64,000 bases of DNA from Allorhizobium paknamense. Lineage in GTDB: Bacteria; Pseudomonadota; Alphaproteobacteria; Rhizobiales; Rhizobiaceae. Where the stretch lies: positions 372,001-436,000 of the forward strand of contig NZ_JAUSWH010000002.1 in assembly GCF_030815125.1 (NCBI RefSeq), read 5' to 3'. The first letter of the stretch is position 1; each line of letters begins with the position of its first letter. Made by a program: the position numbers and the translations under genes. Shown here one piece after another: positions 27,223-36,526 of this stretch. The notes beneath the pieces were generated by a model. That model saw only the letters and a list, made by a program, of their open reading frames with translations, was not told where the DNA came from and did not search any database.

Positions 27223-27731
27223 GGCTTGACTGATTTTGCTGCAATGCCCGATTTCCGTGGCCGCAGTCTTCTTCGATCTTCTTTGAAAGCCCTTCGCGCA
27301 ATGCGTTTCTGTCCTTGAAACGGAGCGAAGCCTTCAGTTGCAGGTATCGATTAATGCGTTGGAAGATATCGGAAAATTCAATATCTGGCATTGTGGCTCT
27401 GTGAGCCGATTTGCCGATCCGTAAATAACGGGCAGTGTGTGCGTTATTTATAATGCAATACAATAGCTTATGCTGGCAAGTCGCTTTGTTTTGCGGTTGA
27501 AGGATTTATGAAGCAGAAAGTTTGGCGGAAACGCGATGACAATACAACTCACTTTCTTCTAAAAGTTTTGCGAAAATTTTTTACCTTTTAATGGTTGAGT
27601 TTTCGAGGGGCCACATATTCAGATTCACGAAATGCATATTGTATTATGAATATCTGAATTATCGGCGGTAATCTCTGATGCTCGTCAAAAGACCGGCCCG
27701 ACGAATGAATTCTTATGCTCAGGGGGCTGGC
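27223..27731. other. Long AT-rich gap between chemoreceptors 2 and 3
   Basis: About 500 bases without a convincing gene. From 27420 onwards the DNA is markedly AT-richer than the neighbours. It holds an AAATAACG/CGTTATTT inverted pair (27423-27430 and 27442-27449) and an ATTCAGAT/ATCTGAAT pair (27617-27624 and 27652-27659) upstream of receptor 3. A 27-codon frame at 27508-27591 has an AAGGA site but no recognisable product. It probably contains the promoter and leader of receptor 3. Confidence 0.5.
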
Positions 27732-30017
27732 ATGTATTATATTCTGAAGCGCTTTTCATTTCGAACCATGCTGTCGATTTTAGCGGTCGTGCCTTTGCTG
27801 GCGGCTGTCGGACTCGGCGTTGTGATCAGTCGCGAAGCCTATCTCAATTACACGGCGCTGCAACAGGCGGTCACTCTGGTTCGGGTGGCGCGGGCCGGCG
27901 GTGCCTTGCTGCATTCCATGCCGGCAGAGGCTGAATCGACGCCGAGCAATCGAGCCGAACGGCGTAAGGCGACCGACCAGGATTATCAGGAGGTTGTCAA
28001 CGCTTATGACGCGGCTTTGAAGATCGGTCATGAAGATGCGATTCTCTCAGGTCTGAAAAAGAAACTCGATGAAGGCTTCGCGCGCATGGCGGAATTCCGC
28101 CAGAAGGTCGATGCAGGTGATGCTGATCCGCTTCTGCCGCTGAAATATCTTCAGCCAGTTTCGGCCACCGGTCTCGATATGGCAGGTCGTGCCAGCAGCC
28201 TGATTTCCGATGGGGAGCTTTCCCGCAGCATCCTTGGCTATTATGCCTTTCTCCAGGTGAATGACGGTTACCTGATCATCAACCATGTGGGCGAGCAATA
28301 TATCCAGGCTGGCAGTCTGGCTCATGAAGACGTCAAGCACCTTGTGCGCGGTTCCAGCCTGGTCGAGACCTATGGCAAGACGATGAATGAATTCATTGGC
28401 AAGCCTATTCTCGCGGATTACGCACGGTTCTGGCAGACAGAGGATGGTGAACTGATCCGCAAAACCATCCAGAAGATGCTGGAGAAGCCTTCCCATACGT
28501 CCGGCCCAGGCGAACTGGCGATGTGGAAGGCGGCCATGCAGAAACGCAGCCAGGCCTTTTCCACCATGCTGCTGGCTGCATCCGATTCCTTGAAGGTCAC
28601 TGCAGATGCCAAGAATGACGCTGCTGCCTGGCAGTTGAAGGTCATTCTCGGTAGCCTTGCGGTGCTGATCGCCTTCGCAATCCTCGTTTCGGTCTCTGTT
28701 CTCCGCGTGTTGTCATCCGCCATCCGCAGTGTTGCCAATCGCATGCGCGGGCTTGCCGAGGGCGATAAGCAGAGCGCCATCCAGCATCTTGAGCGTGGAG
28801 ACGAAATCGGCGACATGGCGCGCTCAGTGGAGGTCTTCCGTCAGGCAGCGATCCGCAATGCCGAGCTTGAGGCGGAGGCGGAGGAAAACCGCAAGCGTTC
28901 GGAAGCTGAGCGTGCCGAGATGCAGGCGCGCGCCGAGGCTGAAGCGAACGAACGGCTGGAGCGGGCCACCGGCGCCCTGGCCTCCGGCCTGCGTCAGCTC
29001 GCTTCCGGGGATATGCTGTGCGAGATCGAAGAACAGTTCGCACCGCAATTCGAAGCGCTGCGGCATGACTTCAACACCTCGGTCAGCCAGTTGCGTTCGG
29101 TGCTGGTGTCTGTTGGGGTGTCTGCCAGCGGCGTGCGCAGCGGCAGCGGTGAAATCTCGCATGCCTCCAACGATCTCGCCAAGCGCACGGAAACGCAGGC
29201 GGCCTCTCTTGAGGAAACGGCAGCGGCGCTGGAAGAAATCACCTCCAACGTCAAGGCGACCTCGCAGCGCACCGGTGAAGCCCGCGATATCGTCCGCAAC
29301 GCCCGCTCCAAGGCGGAGCAGTCCGGGGTGGTGGTGAACAATGCCGTCTCGGCGATGGAGAAGATCGAGCAGGCCTCCAGCCAGATCTCCAACATCATTG
29401 GCGTGATCGACGAGATTGCCTTCCAGACGAACCTGCTGGCGCTGAATGCCGGTGTGGAAGCCGCCCGTGCGGGCGAGGCGGGCAAGGGCTTTGCGGTGGT
29501 GGCGCAGGAAGTGCGCGAGCTTGCGCAGCGCTCTGCCAATGCGGCGAAGGAGATCAAGGCGCTGATCGGCAATTCGGCTGTTGCGGTGAATGAAGGCGTG
29601 AAGCTGGTGGACGACACCGGCAAGGGTCTTCGGGAGATTGCCGAACTGGTGCAGGCGATCAACAGCCATATGGATGCGATTGCAACGGCGGCGCAGGAGC
29701 AATCGACGGGCCTCAACGAGGTGAATACGGCTGTGAACCATATGGACCAGGCAACGCAGCAGAATGCGGCGATGGTGGAAGAAATGAATGCGGCAAGCGC
29801 CGGTCTTGCGCAGGAGGCGGAAAAGCTGTCGGAGCTTCTGGCTCGGTTCCGCACAGGCCAGGAGCGGGCGGCACAGGCTGCTAGTGCCTCGAGCGCCCGG
29901 TCTTCCGCAGCCGCGCGCCCATCTGCCCCGTCTACGGCACCTGCACGCCGATCCGCACCCGTCAGCCGTGGCGGTGCTGCCGTGGCCGTCCGGCAGGAGA
30001 GCTGGGAGGAGTTTTGA
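27732..30017 (+). CDS. Methyl-accepting chemotaxis protein 3 of the tandem array
   Basis: This 761-residue receptor has the most divergent sensor of the four: no ERG motif, but an all-helical periplasmic part with [12 protein letters not shown] and [25 protein letters not shown] (about residues 175-200), reminiscent of NIT-type domains (inference). Its HAMP-to-signalling half, from about 28800 to the end, is almost base-for-base the same as that of receptor 1 (23355-24568). The ATG at 27732 was preferred to one at 27678 because AGGGGG lies five bases upstream and the membrane helix then starts near the N-terminus. C-terminus ESWEEF. Confidence 0.9.
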   Translation: MYYILKRFSFRTMLSILAVVPLLAAVGLGVVISREAYLNYTALQQAVTLVRVARAGGALLHSMPAEAESTPSNRAERRKATDQDYQEVVNAYDAALKIGHEDAILSGLKKKLDEGFARMAEFRQKVDAGDADPLLPLKYLQPVSATGLDMAGRASSLISDGELSRSILGYYAFLQVNDGYLIINHVGEQYIQAGSLAHEDVKHLVRGSSLVETYGKTMNEFIGKPILADYARFWQTEDGELIRKTIQKMLEKPSHTSGPGELAMWKAAMQKRSQAFSTMLLAASDSLKVTADAKNDAAAWQLKVILGSLAVLIAFAILVSVSVLRVLSSAIRSVANRMRGLAEGDKQSAIQHLERGDEIGDMARSVEVFRQAAIRNAELEAEAEENRKRSEAERAEMQARAEAEANERLERATGALASGLRQLASGDMLCEIEEQFAPQFEALRHDFNTSVSQLRSVLVSVGVSASGVRSGSGEISHASNDLAKRTETQAASLEETAAALEEITSNVKATSQRTGEARDIVRNARSKAEQSGVVVNNAVSAMEKIEQASSQISNIIGVIDEIAFQTNLLALNAGVEAARAGEAGKGFAVVAQEVRELAQRSANAAKEIKALIGNSAVAVNEGVKLVDDTGKGLREIAELVQAINSHMDAIATAAQEQSTGLNEVNTAVNHMDQATQQNAAMVEEMNAASAGLAQEAEKLSELLARFRTGQERAAQAASASSARSSAAARPSAPSTAPARRSAPVSRGGAAVAVRQESWEEF

Positions 30018-30109
30018 GCCTTTCCTAGCAAACCTCCCGAGTTGTTTCGCGGGAGCGACATGCGCTGAAATAGATCCCCGAAGGTTTCCTGAACAGTGCA
30101 TACATCCTG

Positions 30110-30140
30110 TGCCCCGGCGTCAAACGCCGGGGCATTTTTT
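30110..30140 (+). terminator. Terminator after chemoreceptor 3
   Basis: TGCCCCGGCGT pairs perfectly with ACGCCGGGGCA around a CAA loop, followed by six T. Confidence 0.9.
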
Positions 30141-30232
30141 CTGCAGCCATAAAGGTATACAAAATCGCGGCTTTCAACGTCTATTAAGATATTTCGTATA
30201 TGCGGATACTGATATCTGTTGGAGAAGCACTT

Positions 30233-32563
30233 ATGCGTCTTTCAGTTCTGATCAGTGTGGGGACGGCCGTTACCGTTGCGGTGTGCGGCCTTGTGGCCGG
30301 GCGGGTTATTTACGATGATGCTCTGGCTTATCGGCACGGGCTGGCGGCGGAGCAGGCAACGCTTGTGGCCCGCGATATGCTGGCTGCATCAACGAGGATG
30401 TCTCTGGAGCGCGGACCGACCAACGGCGCCATGGGCGCGCCTGCGCCTCTGGCTGAAGCGCCGCGAAAGGCGCTGGATACGGCGCGCAAGGCGACGGAAG
30501 ATGCCTTTGCCGCTGCCACTGCATCTGCGGCTAATCTTTCGGCAGAGCGGCGGGATGCCGTTCTTGCCTCCCTTTCCCAGTCTCTGGATCGCCTGAAAGC
30601 TGCCCGCGGAACGGCGGATCAGTTGATCGATCAGCCGAAGGAAGCCCGCAACAGCGCTGCTCTGACCCAGGTTGTCGATGGGATGATCGGTGCCATTCCG
30701 GCTCTGAATGACGGCCTCAACACCACCGAGCAGGTCATCGCGGAAGCGGATCCGAAAATTCTCTCCTGGATCACCATTGGCCGCAGCGCCACGGAATTGC
30801 GCGATTATGCCGGTCAGATCGGATCGGTGTTTACAGCCGCACTGGCGGCCAATCGTCCACTCGATGCCAAGGAGCAGGCCCGTTACGAGCGCCTGCTTGG
30901 CCGCACCGAAGCATTGTTGCAGCAGATCTCGCTGGCCAAGGCCAAGCTGGGTGACGATCCGGAGCTTGCCGCCGCCTTCAACACCATCAACACGCGCTAC
31001 CTCACCATTGGCCGTCAAATGGCGGCAGACATCGTGACCAAAGCGCGCAACAACGAAGCTGCAGGCACCACCCCGGCGGATTTTGCCAAGGCCTATGTGC
31101 CGGAAATGGCCTCCATCATCGAATTTCGGGATGGCGTGATGAAGCGGGCCGGGGCGGTTCTGTCGACATCCGTCGAGGATCTTTATGCCAGCCTGCTGCT
31201 GAATATCGGCATCGCGCTGGTCCTGGTCGGCACCGTTACCTCCATCGCCGTTATTTTCCGTATTCGCGTCACCCGGCCTGTCGCGGGGCTGACGGCGTGC
31301 ATGCGTGCCTTGGCCGATGGCGATCACAAGGTGACCGTGCCGAGCGCCAATCAGAACGATGAGATTGGCGAAATGGCCAATGCGGTGGAGGTCTTCCGCC
31401 GGGCAGCCATCCGCAATGGCGAACTGGAGGCCGAAGCCGAGGCCAGCCGCCGTCGCGCCGAGGCCGAACGGGAAGCTGTACAGCGCCGCGCCGAAGAGGA
31501 GGCCGAGAAGCGCCTCAACCAGGCGACGGGCTCGCTCGCCGAAGGGCTTCGCAAGCTGGCATCCGGCGATATGCTGTGTGAAATCGATGTTGAATTTGCC
31601 CAGCAGTTCGAACCGCTGCGGCATGACTTCAATGCTTCCGTGCGCCAGCTCAGAGAGGCGCTTTTGGCAGTTCACGGCGCTGTTGCCACTGTTGCCGGGG
31701 GCTCTGCCGAAATCTCCGGCGCTTCCGATCATCTGGCCAAGAGAACGGAACAACAGGCGGCCTCCCTGGAAGAGACCGCCGCGGCGCTGGAGGAGGTGAC
31801 GGTCAACGTCAAGAACACGTCCAGCCGTGCGGGTGAAGCGCGTGAAATCGTTCGCACGGCCCGAGGCCGCGCCGAACATTCCGGCGCGGTGGTTAGCAAT
31901 GCCGTTGCCGCCATGGGTCGTATCGAGCAGGCATCCCAGCAAATCACCCAGATCATCGGCGTGATCGACGAGATTGCCTTCCAGACGAACCTGCTGGCGC
32001 TGAATGCCGGTGTGGAAGCCGCCCGTGCGGGCGAGGCGGGCAAGGGCTTTGCGGTGGTGGCGCAGGAAGTGCGCGAGCTTGCGCAGCGCTCTGCCAATGC
32101 GGCGAAGGAGATCAAGGCGCTGATCGGCAATTCGGCTGTTGCGGTGAATGAGGGCGTGAAGCTGGTGGACGACACCGGCAAGGGCCTTCGCGAGATTGCC
32201 GAACTGGTGCAGGTCATCAACACGCATATGGATGCGATTGCGACCGCCGCGCAGGAGCAGTCCTCCGGCCTTGGAGAAGTGAACACGGCTGTGAACCATA
32301 TGGACCAGGCGACGCAGCAGAATGCGGCGATGGTGGAAGAAATGAATGCGGCCAGCGCCGGTCTTGCGCAGGAGGCTGAGAAGCTGTCGGAGCTTCTGGC
32401 TCGGTTCCGCACGGGGCAGGAGCGGGCTGCTGCTTCGGTCACCCGATCTTCCGCAGCCGCGCGCCCATCTGCCCCGTCTACGGCACCTGCACGCCGGGCA
32501 GCACCTGTCAGCCGCGGCGGTGCTGCGGTGGCGGCCCGGCAGGAGAGCTGGGAAGAGTTTTGA
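30233..32563 (+). CDS. Methyl-accepting chemotaxis protein 4 of the tandem array
   Basis: This 776-residue receptor has membrane helices at about 1-22 and 318-342. The sensor shows [16 protein letters not shown] (about residue 60), a textbook-looking ERGxTN start of a helical sensing bundle, followed by long amphipathic Ala-rich helices. The part between HAMP and signalling tip differs from the other three ([20 protein letters not shown]), while from [13 protein letters not shown] onwards it is the same. C-terminus ESWEEF. The ATG at 30233 has a GGAG site eight bases upstream; an upstream ATG at 30200 is less likely. Confidence 0.9.
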   Translation: MRLSVLISVGTAVTVAVCGLVAGRVIYDDALAYRHGLAAEQATLVARDMLAASTRMSLERGPTNGAMGAPAPLAEAPRKALDTARKATEDAFAAATASAANLSAERRDAVLASLSQSLDRLKAARGTADQLIDQPKEARNSAALTQVVDGMIGAIPALNDGLNTTEQVIAEADPKILSWITIGRSATELRDYAGQIGSVFTAALAANRPLDAKEQARYERLLGRTEALLQQISLAKAKLGDDPELAAAFNTINTRYLTIGRQMAADIVTKARNNEAAGTTPADFAKAYVPEMASIIEFRDGVMKRAGAVLSTSVEDLYASLLLNIGIALVLVGTVTSIAVIFRIRVTRPVAGLTACMRALADGDHKVTVPSANQNDEIGEMANAVEVFRRAAIRNGELEAEAEASRRRAEAEREAVQRRAEEEAEKRLNQATGSLAEGLRKLASGDMLCEIDVEFAQQFEPLRHDFNASVRQLREALLAVHGAVATVAGGSAEISGASDHLAKRTEQQAASLEETAAALEEVTVNVKNTSSRAGEAREIVRTARGRAEHSGAVVSNAVAAMGRIEQASQQITQIIGVIDEIAFQTNLLALNAGVEAARAGEAGKGFAVVAQEVRELAQRSANAAKEIKALIGNSAVAVNEGVKLVDDTGKGLREIAELVQVINTHMDAIATAAQEQSSGLGEVNTAVNHMDQATQQNAAMVEEMNAASAGLAQEAEKLSELLARFRTGQERAAASVTRSSAAARPSAPSTAPARRAAPVSRGGAAVAARQESWEEF

Positions 32564-32585
32564 GATCCTCACACACGCTAAATCC

Positions 32586-32616
32586 ATGCCCCGGGGTTTT
32601 AACTCCGGGGCATTTT
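32586..32616 (+). terminator. Terminator after chemoreceptor 4
   Basis: TGCCCCGG pairs with CCGGGGCA, extended by partial AT pairing in the loop, then TTTTGTTT. Confidence 0.8.
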
Positions 32617-32702
32617 GTTTATGGGCGCAGACGCCTGTGGAATGATCTTTAACCTTTCTCCTGATCCCCCATGTTTGCTCTTGCGCCGCTCGTGCAACTG
32701 AC

Positions 32703-32718
32703 ATAAAGATATCTTTAT
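32703..32718. promoter_or_regulatory. Perfect palindrome upstream of the ArsR-methyltransferase/metF pair
   Basis: ATAAAGATATCTTTAT is a perfect 16-base palindrome 25 bases before the ATG of the ArsR-type regulator. ArsR proteins are dimers that bind such AT-rich palindromes and are usually autoregulated, so this is the likely operator for the regulator-metF operon. Confidence 0.6.
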
Positions 32719-32743
32719 ATCTTGATTGATAAACGTGGCGGGT

Positions 32744-33745
32744 ATGGCACTCACTCTGGACAAGCTGGTGGATTTGCTGAAGGCATCGGGTGAGCCGACG
32801 CGGCTGAGGCTGCTTGCCTTGCTGGCGGCAGGCGATCTGACGGTTTCCGATCTTACGGATATTCTTGGGCAATCCCAGCCACGCATTTCCCGGCATTTGA
32901 AACTTCTGGCAGAGGCGGATCTGGTGGATCGTTACCAGGAGGGCGCCTGGGCCTATTTTCGCCTGAAGCAGGAGGGTGATGCCGTTGCTTTGGCGCGTCA
33001 ACTGCTCGATGCCGCAAGCGATACGGATTCGGTTTTGCTGCGCGATGGCGAGCGGCTTCTCTCTGTGAAGCGGGCGCGGGCGGAAAAGGCTCAGGCCTAT
33101 TTCAGCCGCAACGCTGCTGAGTGGGATGAATTGCGCCGCCTGCATGTCAACGACAAGGCGGTGGAGGCAAACCTGCTGCAGCTTCTCGGCACGGAGCCGG
33201 TGGACGCGCTGCTGGATCTCGGCACCGGTACGGGACGCATTCTCCAGCTTCTGGAACATCATTATCGCCGCGCCGTCGGCATCGATGCCAGCCGCGACAT
33301 GCTGGCGGTGGCCCGGGCCAATCTCGACAAGGCCGGTATTGTCAAAGCCTCGGTGCGCCAAGGCGATATCCTGAACCTTCCGCTGGATGACGGGGAGTTC
33401 GATGTGGTGATCATTCACCAGGTCCTGCATTTTCTGGTCGAGCCGGAAGCGGCGCTGCGGGAGGCCGCGCGCATGCTGAAACCCGGCGGCAGGCTGGCAG
33501 TGATCGATCTTGCGCCGCATGCGCTGGAGCATCTGCGTGACGATCACGCCCATATCCGTCTCGGTTTTTCCCATCAGGTGATGGAGGAATGGCTGTCGCG
33601 GGCGGGCTTTACGCCCTCTGCCGCTGTGGATGTCGCGCCCAGCCAGCGGCATGACGAAGCCTTGACGGCAACGATCTGGCTGGCCGCCCGCAAGGCGGAG
33701 CCCTTGGGCGAAGTGCTTAATTTGAAACGCGTGGGAGGTGTGTGA
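32744..33745 (+). CDS. ArsR-family regulator fused to a SAM-dependent methyltransferase
   Basis: This 333-residue protein joins an ArsR winged helix (about residues 1-90, with GEPTRLRLLALLA and QSQPRISRHLKLLAEADL) to a class I methyltransferase domain. The SAM-binding strand is LLDLGTGTGRILQLL (about 155-170), with the acidic end of strand 2 in VGIDASRDML. No metal-binding Cys set is seen in the HTH part, so it does not look like a metal sensor. Its stop codon overlaps the start of metF, so both are translated together. A role as a SAM/SAH-responsive repressor of methionine-cycle genes fits the fusion and the neighbour. This is inference. The start could also be GTG 32735 or TTG 32726. Confidence 0.85.
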   Translation: MALTLDKLVDLLKASGEPTRLRLLALLAAGDLTVSDLTDILGQSQPRISRHLKLLAEADLVDRYQEGAWAYFRLKQEGDAVALARQLLDAASDTDSVLLRDGERLLSVKRARAEKAQAYFSRNAAEWDELRRLHVNDKAVEANLLQLLGTEPVDALLDLGTGTGRILQLLEHHYRRAVGIDASRDMLAVARANLDKAGIVKASVRQGDILNLPLDDGEFDVVIIHQVLHFLVEPEAALREAARMLKPGGRLAVIDLAPHALEHLRDDHAHIRLGFSHQVMEEWLSRAGFTPSAAVDVAPSQRHDEALTATIWLAARKAEPLGEVLNLKRVGGV

Positions 33746-34659
33746 TGGCCCCTGAACATGGAAGGAAGCCGATAGCGCGTCCCTTCAAGCTGTCCTTTGA
33801 ATTCTTTCCTCCGAAGTCGGAGGACATGGAATCGCAGCTCTGGGCCACGGTCGATGATCTGGCCGGCTGGTCGCCGGAATTCGTGTCTGTGACCTATGGC
33901 GCGGGCGGCACCACGCGCGCGCCCACACTCTCCACCGTCAAGCGTCTCGTGCAGGAGACGCCGCTGGCCACCGCTTCGCATCTCACCTGCGTCAGTGCCA
34001 CGCGGGAAGAGGTGGCGCAGGTGGTGGAAGAGTTCCGCGCCGTTGGCGTCAATCATTTCGTGGCGCTGAGGGGCGATCCGCCGGCAGGTGTCGGGGCTGC
34101 CTATGTGCCGCATCCGGGCGGATTTGAAAATGCCGCCGCACTGGTGCGCGGCTTGAAAGACATGGGCGATTTTGAGATTTCCGTCTCCGCCTATCCCGAA
34201 AAGCATCCGGAAAGCGCCGATCTCAGTGTCGATCTCGACATGCTGAAGCGCAAGGTGGACAATGGCGCCACGCGGGCGCTGACGCAGTTCTTCTTCGACA
34301 ACGACACCTATGAGCGCTATCTCAACGCGGTGCGGGCAGCGGGCATTACCATTCCCATCGTGCCCGGCATCATGCCCATTCTCAACCTGTCACAGTTGAA
34401 GCGCTTTGCCGGCATGTGCGGTGCGTCGATTCCGTCCTGGCTGGATGATCGTTTCGCCGGTGTCGAAGACAATCCGCAGGCGCGGGTCGTGGTGGCTGCA
34501 CAGGTGGCCGCCGAACAGATTACCGATCTGATGGGGCGCGGTGTCGATGAATTTCATATCTACACCATGAACCGGGCGCCGCTGGTCAACGCGACGCTGG
34601 AAAATCTGGGCCTTGTCAGGCAGGCGGTCGGGCAGGTGAAGGCCGTCTCGGCTGTGTGA
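33745..34659 (+). CDS. metF: Methylenetetrahydrofolate reductase
   Basis: This 304-residue FAD enzyme reduces 5,10-methylene-THF to 5-methyl-THF, the methyl donor for methionine synthase. The family fingerprint is complete: SFEFFPPKSE at the start (with the catalytic Glu), VSVTYGAGG, HLTCVSATREEV, FVALRGDPP, VSAYPEKHPES, TQFFFDNDTYERY and IVPGIMPI. The ATG at 33745 overlaps the regulator stop as TGATG, with GGGAGG seven bases upstream. Co-translation with the ArsR-methyltransferase points to control by methionine-cycle status. A terminator follows. Confidence 0.95.
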   Translation: MAPEHGRKPIARPFKLSFEFFPPKSEDMESQLWATVDDLAGWSPEFVSVTYGAGGTTRAPTLSTVKRLVQETPLATASHLTCVSATREEVAQVVEEFRAVGVNHFVALRGDPPAGVGAAYVPHPGGFENAAALVRGLKDMGDFEISVSAYPEKHPESADLSVDLDMLKRKVDNGATRALTQFFFDNDTYERYLNAVRAAGITIPIVPGIMPILNLSQLKRFAGMCGASIPSWLDDRFAGVEDNPQARVVVAAQVAAEQITDLMGRGVDEFHIYTMNRAPLVNATLENLGLVRQAVGQVKAVSAV

Positions 34660-34669
34660 CTGCTGGATT

Positions 34670-34703
34670 AAAAAAGGCGTCGCTCACCAACGACGCCTTT
34701 TTC
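34670..34703 (+). terminator. Terminator after metF
   Basis: AAAAAGGCGTCG pairs with CGACGCCTTTTT around an eight-base loop. Its A and T arms would also allow use on the other strand. Confidence 0.85.
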
Positions 34704-34740
34704 TTATTTATTGTTCACGCCTCTGGGATTGTAATTTTTT

Positions 34741-34844
34741 CCAGCGCTTCAGTGTTTCATGGAAACACTGAAGCGCTGTAACTTTTTGTTTTTACGCATT
34801 TCCGCACGGAAAACCGGTTCCCACTTTTTCGGAAAATGCTCTAA
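34741..34844 (-). repeat. Family A palindromic repeat (copy 4, inverted)
   Basis: Read on the minus strand it starts TTTAGAGCATTTTCCG, has the core GGTTTTCCGTGCGGAAATGCG and ends with a hairpin of arms CAGCGCTTCAGTGTTTC. Its first bases supply the stop codon of the small gene at 34841-34918. Confidence 0.8.
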
Positions 34845-34918
34845 ATAAACAGCATGGCTGCAACGAACAGGAATGCGGCGCTGACGACCAGGATATTGAG
34901 TGAACGTGTAAGTCCCAT
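34841..34918 (-). CDS. 25-residue single-helix membrane peptide
   Basis: A tiny gene with a near-perfect AAGGAGG ribosome binding site five bases before its ATG. The peptide is MGLTRSLNILVV followed by SAAFLFVAAMLFI: a short polar start with one Arg and then an uninterrupted hydrophobic helix reaching the C-terminus, as in small inner-membrane peptides. The stop codon TAG is the first triplet of a family A repeat. A CATAAT box and an ATGTC-N8-GACAT inverted pair (35005-35022) lie upstream on its strand and could form the promoter region. The remaining 34919-35099 has no other gene. Function is unknown. The strong initiation site is the main reason for calling it. Confidence 0.6.
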   Translation of the reverse strand: MGLTRSLNILVVSAAFLFVAAMLFI

Positions 34919-35099
34919 CTCTTCCTCCTTGTTCTCTTTTCGGCAGTTCCAGAAACAGAGCGGTTGTCTCTTTCCCCGGAACACGACCCTTGCTGTTCAC
35001 GATTATGTCCGCTTTGTGACATTTTGAAAGCGAAATCGTTGCTGCACTGCAAGCAGAGCCTGGGGATAAGCAGCGTTCACGCAATATAACACACTGAAA

Positions 35100-35122
35100 G
35101 AACGGGATAAAACGTCCCGTTC
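35100..35122 (-). terminator. Hairpin after the acyltransferase gene
   Basis: GAACGGGA pairs with TCCCGTTC around a seven-base loop; on the minus strand the stem is followed by TTTCAG. A weak terminator separating the acyltransferase from the small peptide gene is likely. Confidence 0.45.
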
Positions 35123-35153
35123 ACAAACTGTTCAGAAAGCTGAATAAGCAGGG

Positions 35154-36134
35154 TTATCCGGCCTGCCGCTCCGGCGTGCGCCCGGACGATGCGGAAAAGA
35201 CTCGGTTGAGCAAGCGGCCCACCGGCTTTTCGAACAGCATGAAGGAAAGCTGTGCCATGACCAGCGACACCAATACGATAAGCGCATTGACGGCGATGCT
35301 GGTGCCCAGAAAACGATGCCCGGCGGCAATGGCGATGCCGTGGAGAAGGTAGAGCGAATAGGACGCGTCCCCCAGCTTTTCCAGCGGCCACAGCAACCGA
35401 GATGGCCAGGCTCCCGCCCGCTCTATGGCAAGTGCGCCCGTGACGACGCAGAAGGCGGGAACACCCCAGCCCAGAACCCGCCAGGGCGCTTCATAAAGCC
35501 CAAGCTTTGCCGTCGCCACGAAAAGGCCGATGCCCGCAAGGATGAGCGCGATGCCGCCGGAGCGGCTTGCAAAGGGGCGGGCCTGGGACAAAAGCAGCCC
35601 GGCGGTGAATTCCAGGAGCAGCGGCGATGTCCACACCTGAAGCGGTGCTGCGGCGGGATGAAGCAGGAAGCCGCAGACGGTGAGCGCCACCATGGCGATG
35701 GCGGGCAGCAGAACGGGCTGCGCGGCCATCAGGCCAAGGGCGAAGACGAGATAGAAGAACATCTCGAAGTTCAGCGTCCAGCCGACCACGACGAGGGGCC
35801 AGATATTTCCGTCCGGATTGAGATAGGGAATGAAGGCCAGCGATTTCGCCAGCGTGACGGTATCGAAGCTGAAATTGCGGAAGACACCGAGGACTGCCCC
35901 CACGCACATGACGAAGGTGACGAGCCAGTAAAGGGGCACAATGCGCACCAGCCGCTTGCGCAGGAAGACGGAAGGCCGCTCCTGCACTCCGACAGTCCCC
36001 ATGATGAAGCCGGAAATGACGAAGAAGATATCGACACCCGCCGCACCGCTGACAAAGCCGCCTTCCGACAGATGAAAGAACACCACCATCATCGCCGCAA
36101 CGGCCCGCATGGCCTGAATGGATTTCAACTGCAT
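35154..36134 (-). CDS. Acyltransferase 3 family membrane protein (ExoZ/OafA-like)
   Basis: This 326-residue polytopic protein belongs to the acyltransferase 3 family, which O-acetylates or O-succinylates surface polysaccharides and lipids at the inner membrane. It has about ten membrane helices. The early histidine in MVVFFHL (residue 21) and the following GVDIFFVISGFIMG with RKRLVRIVPLYW (about 65-75) are the family active-site hallmarks. I start at ATG 36134 (MQLKSIQAMRAVAAM), the usual family N-terminus, although the ribosome binding site is weak; an open frame runs further upstream but does not look like this family. No polysaccharide genes are adjacent, so the acceptor is unknown. Confidence 0.85.
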   Translation of the reverse strand: MQLKSIQAMRAVAAMMVVFFHLSEGGFVSGAAGVDIFFVISGFIMGTVGVQERPSVFLRKRLVRIVPLYWLVTFVMCVGAVLGVFRNFSFDTVTLAKSLAFIPYLNPDGNIWPLVVVGWTLNFEMFFYLVFALGLMAAQPVLLPAIAMVALTVCGFLLHPAAAPLQVWTSPLLLEFTAGLLLSQARPFASRSGGIALILAGIGLFVATAKLGLYEAPWRVLGWGVPAFCVVTGALAIERAGAWPSRLLWPLEKLGDASYSLYLLHGIAIAAGHRFLGTSIAVNALIVLVSLVMAQLSFMLFEKPVGRLLNRVFSASSGRTPERQAG

Positions 36135-36305
36135 CGCTTTTCGCCCACTCGATACCGGATGCAGACACCCCTCATCCGAAAACGATGTATTGAAGCCTGT
36201 TTTTCGCAGCTTGTCACAGGCTTTATCGGGTTGGATACCCAAAATTCTGGGGGTGTTGAGAAAGTGCCGCTCATAGTTTTGGCCGCTGCTTCCAAGTGCG
36301 GAAGC

Positions 36306-36411
36306 TAGAGCATGTCGCGCAAAAGTGTGCAGCGGTTTTGGGATAACGACATGCGCTAAAACAAGAATGTAAAGCACGTTGCATGAGGCTGATAAGCCGC
36401 AACGTGCTTTA
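36306..36411 (+). repeat. Diverged family A-like repeat (copy 5)
   Basis: Starts CTAGAGCATGTCGCGCAAAAGTG, lacks the usual GGAAATGCG core, and ends with AAAGCACGTTGC and its complement GCAACGTGCTTT. The AGAGCAT start and terminal hairpin place it near family A, but divergence is large. Confidence 0.55.
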
Positions 36412-36526
36412 GCAGAAAACCTTTGACCTCAAAAGGTTAGGCGCGGCTTCTCAAAGCTTGAGTCACCATGCTCACCTTGCGCATCAAGACGCGGTTGATG
36501 CGCAAGGGCATATCCCGGCTTTTGGC

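Noticed and set aside
27508..27591. 27-codon frame with AAGGA site between chemoreceptors 2 and 3
   Set aside because: AT-rich basic peptide without other support; likely chance.
30389..33652. Very long minus-strand open frame (1087 codons) across chemoreceptor 4 and the ArsR gene
   Set aside because: It is the antisense of well-supported plus-strand genes, has low-complexity Arg/His/Gln composition and no recognisable domain. Similar antisense frames over 19246-21786 and 263-2047 were rejected for the same reason.
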